In this document: one piece after another, positions 59,545 to 60,000 of the stretch
How positions within the stretch are numbered: position 1 is the first letter of the stretch
Layout: every line of letters starts with the position of its first letter
The notes under the pieces: model-generated
Told to the model about the DNA's origin: nothing
Databases searched by the model: none
What the model saw: only the letters and a program-made list of their open reading frames with translations
NCBI RefSeq assembly: GCF_932526225.1
Contig: NC_064034.1
Coordinates: 15,390,887-15,450,886, forward strand
Source of the DNA: Nematostella vectensis
Lineage: Eukaryota; Cnidaria; Anthozoa; Actiniaria; Edwardsiidae
Reading direction: 5' to 3'
DNA length: 60,000 nucleotides
Program-made: the position numbers and the translations under genes

Positions 59545-60000
59545 CTGGAAAATAAGTTGTTAATGGAATCAATAGCATATACTGTACTTTAAATGTTTTT
59601 TCATAGAACAGGCTATGAGCATGACGTTGGTACCCACTCTAAAACATGCCAATTTACTCCCATAATTCTGGAATAACGCTTTCAAATCTATTTATTGAAA
59701 AACAATATGTTAAGGCTGTTAGATGTTGTTCCAATAGATTGGAATATAAATTTTGCTGTTGGTTGACATAGTTTTTGTTTAAGAACGTTTAAATTGAGCA
59801 AAAAGACAAAAGCGTGCGTACCATCACACCAATTGCTTTCCAATAATTGGAAATAATGTACTTTATTAATGTCATATTTAAAAGTCTATAACATATTTTG
59901 GATTGACATTACCCAATTTTTTTGTTTTTTGTGTAATATTCTTTGTTCTGATAGTAATTCATAAGTTATTGCAGATCTTCTTAGGCCTGACCATTTGTCC
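59545..60000. other. EPS15 intron, right edge
   Basis: AT-rich intron. I could not identify the next upstream EH exon with confidence; it is probably beyond 60000. Confidence 0.5.

Overview
Eukaryotic, AT-leaning genomic DNA with GT-AG introns. Gene content (a coadhesin-like VWA/TSP1/F5-8C secreted protein, an EPS15 orthologue, an R3HDM4-like gene, WDR3-like exons, Ty3/gypsy and LINE remnants, many minisatellites) points to a metazoan, most likely an anthozoan cnidarian such as a sea anemone. The species call is inference; the gene calls rest on reading frames and splice phases worked out by eye.

Region 1 (about 0.66-45.2 kb, + strand): one large gene whose 5' end lies left of the window. 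I resolve 28 exons with matching phases (5,345 coding nt, 1,780 residues to a TAA stop at 45055-45057). Domain order: unrecognised beta-sandwich-like domain, F5/8C (discoidin) domain, then three VWA domains each followed by TSP1 repeats, then a run of TSP1 repeats (15 in all) and a short Thr/Pro tail with no membrane anchor. Introns hold an intact Ty3/gypsy element (19.5-24.07 kb), a decayed second one (25.1-29.2 kb), a LINE 3' fragment, a broken SGNH-hydrolase gene copy, three antisense WDR3-like exons including a 16-nt exon, several MITE/foldback elements and long tandem arrays.

Region 2 (45.5-49.2 kb, - strand): complete eight-exon R3HDM4-like gene (278 residues), convergent with the first gene. 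Region 3 (49.2-51.7 kb): intergenic, with a 29-bp minisatellite. Region 4 (51.7-59.5 kb, - strand): 19 exons of EPS15 (617 residues to the stop): end of one EH domain, a complete EH domain, coiled coil and 12 DPF motifs; its 5' exons lie to the right of the window.

Most striking observation: many of the tandem arrays are not random intronic repeats. Their unit is a copy of the adjacent exon-intron junction (splice site plus the first or last 15-30 nt of the exon), in at least nine places and in two unrelated genes. Two acceptor arrays (exon at 18841 and EPS15 exon at 58367) have a last unit that is a multiple of three with an open frame, so use of a duplicated acceptor would insert 20 or 10 residues in frame.
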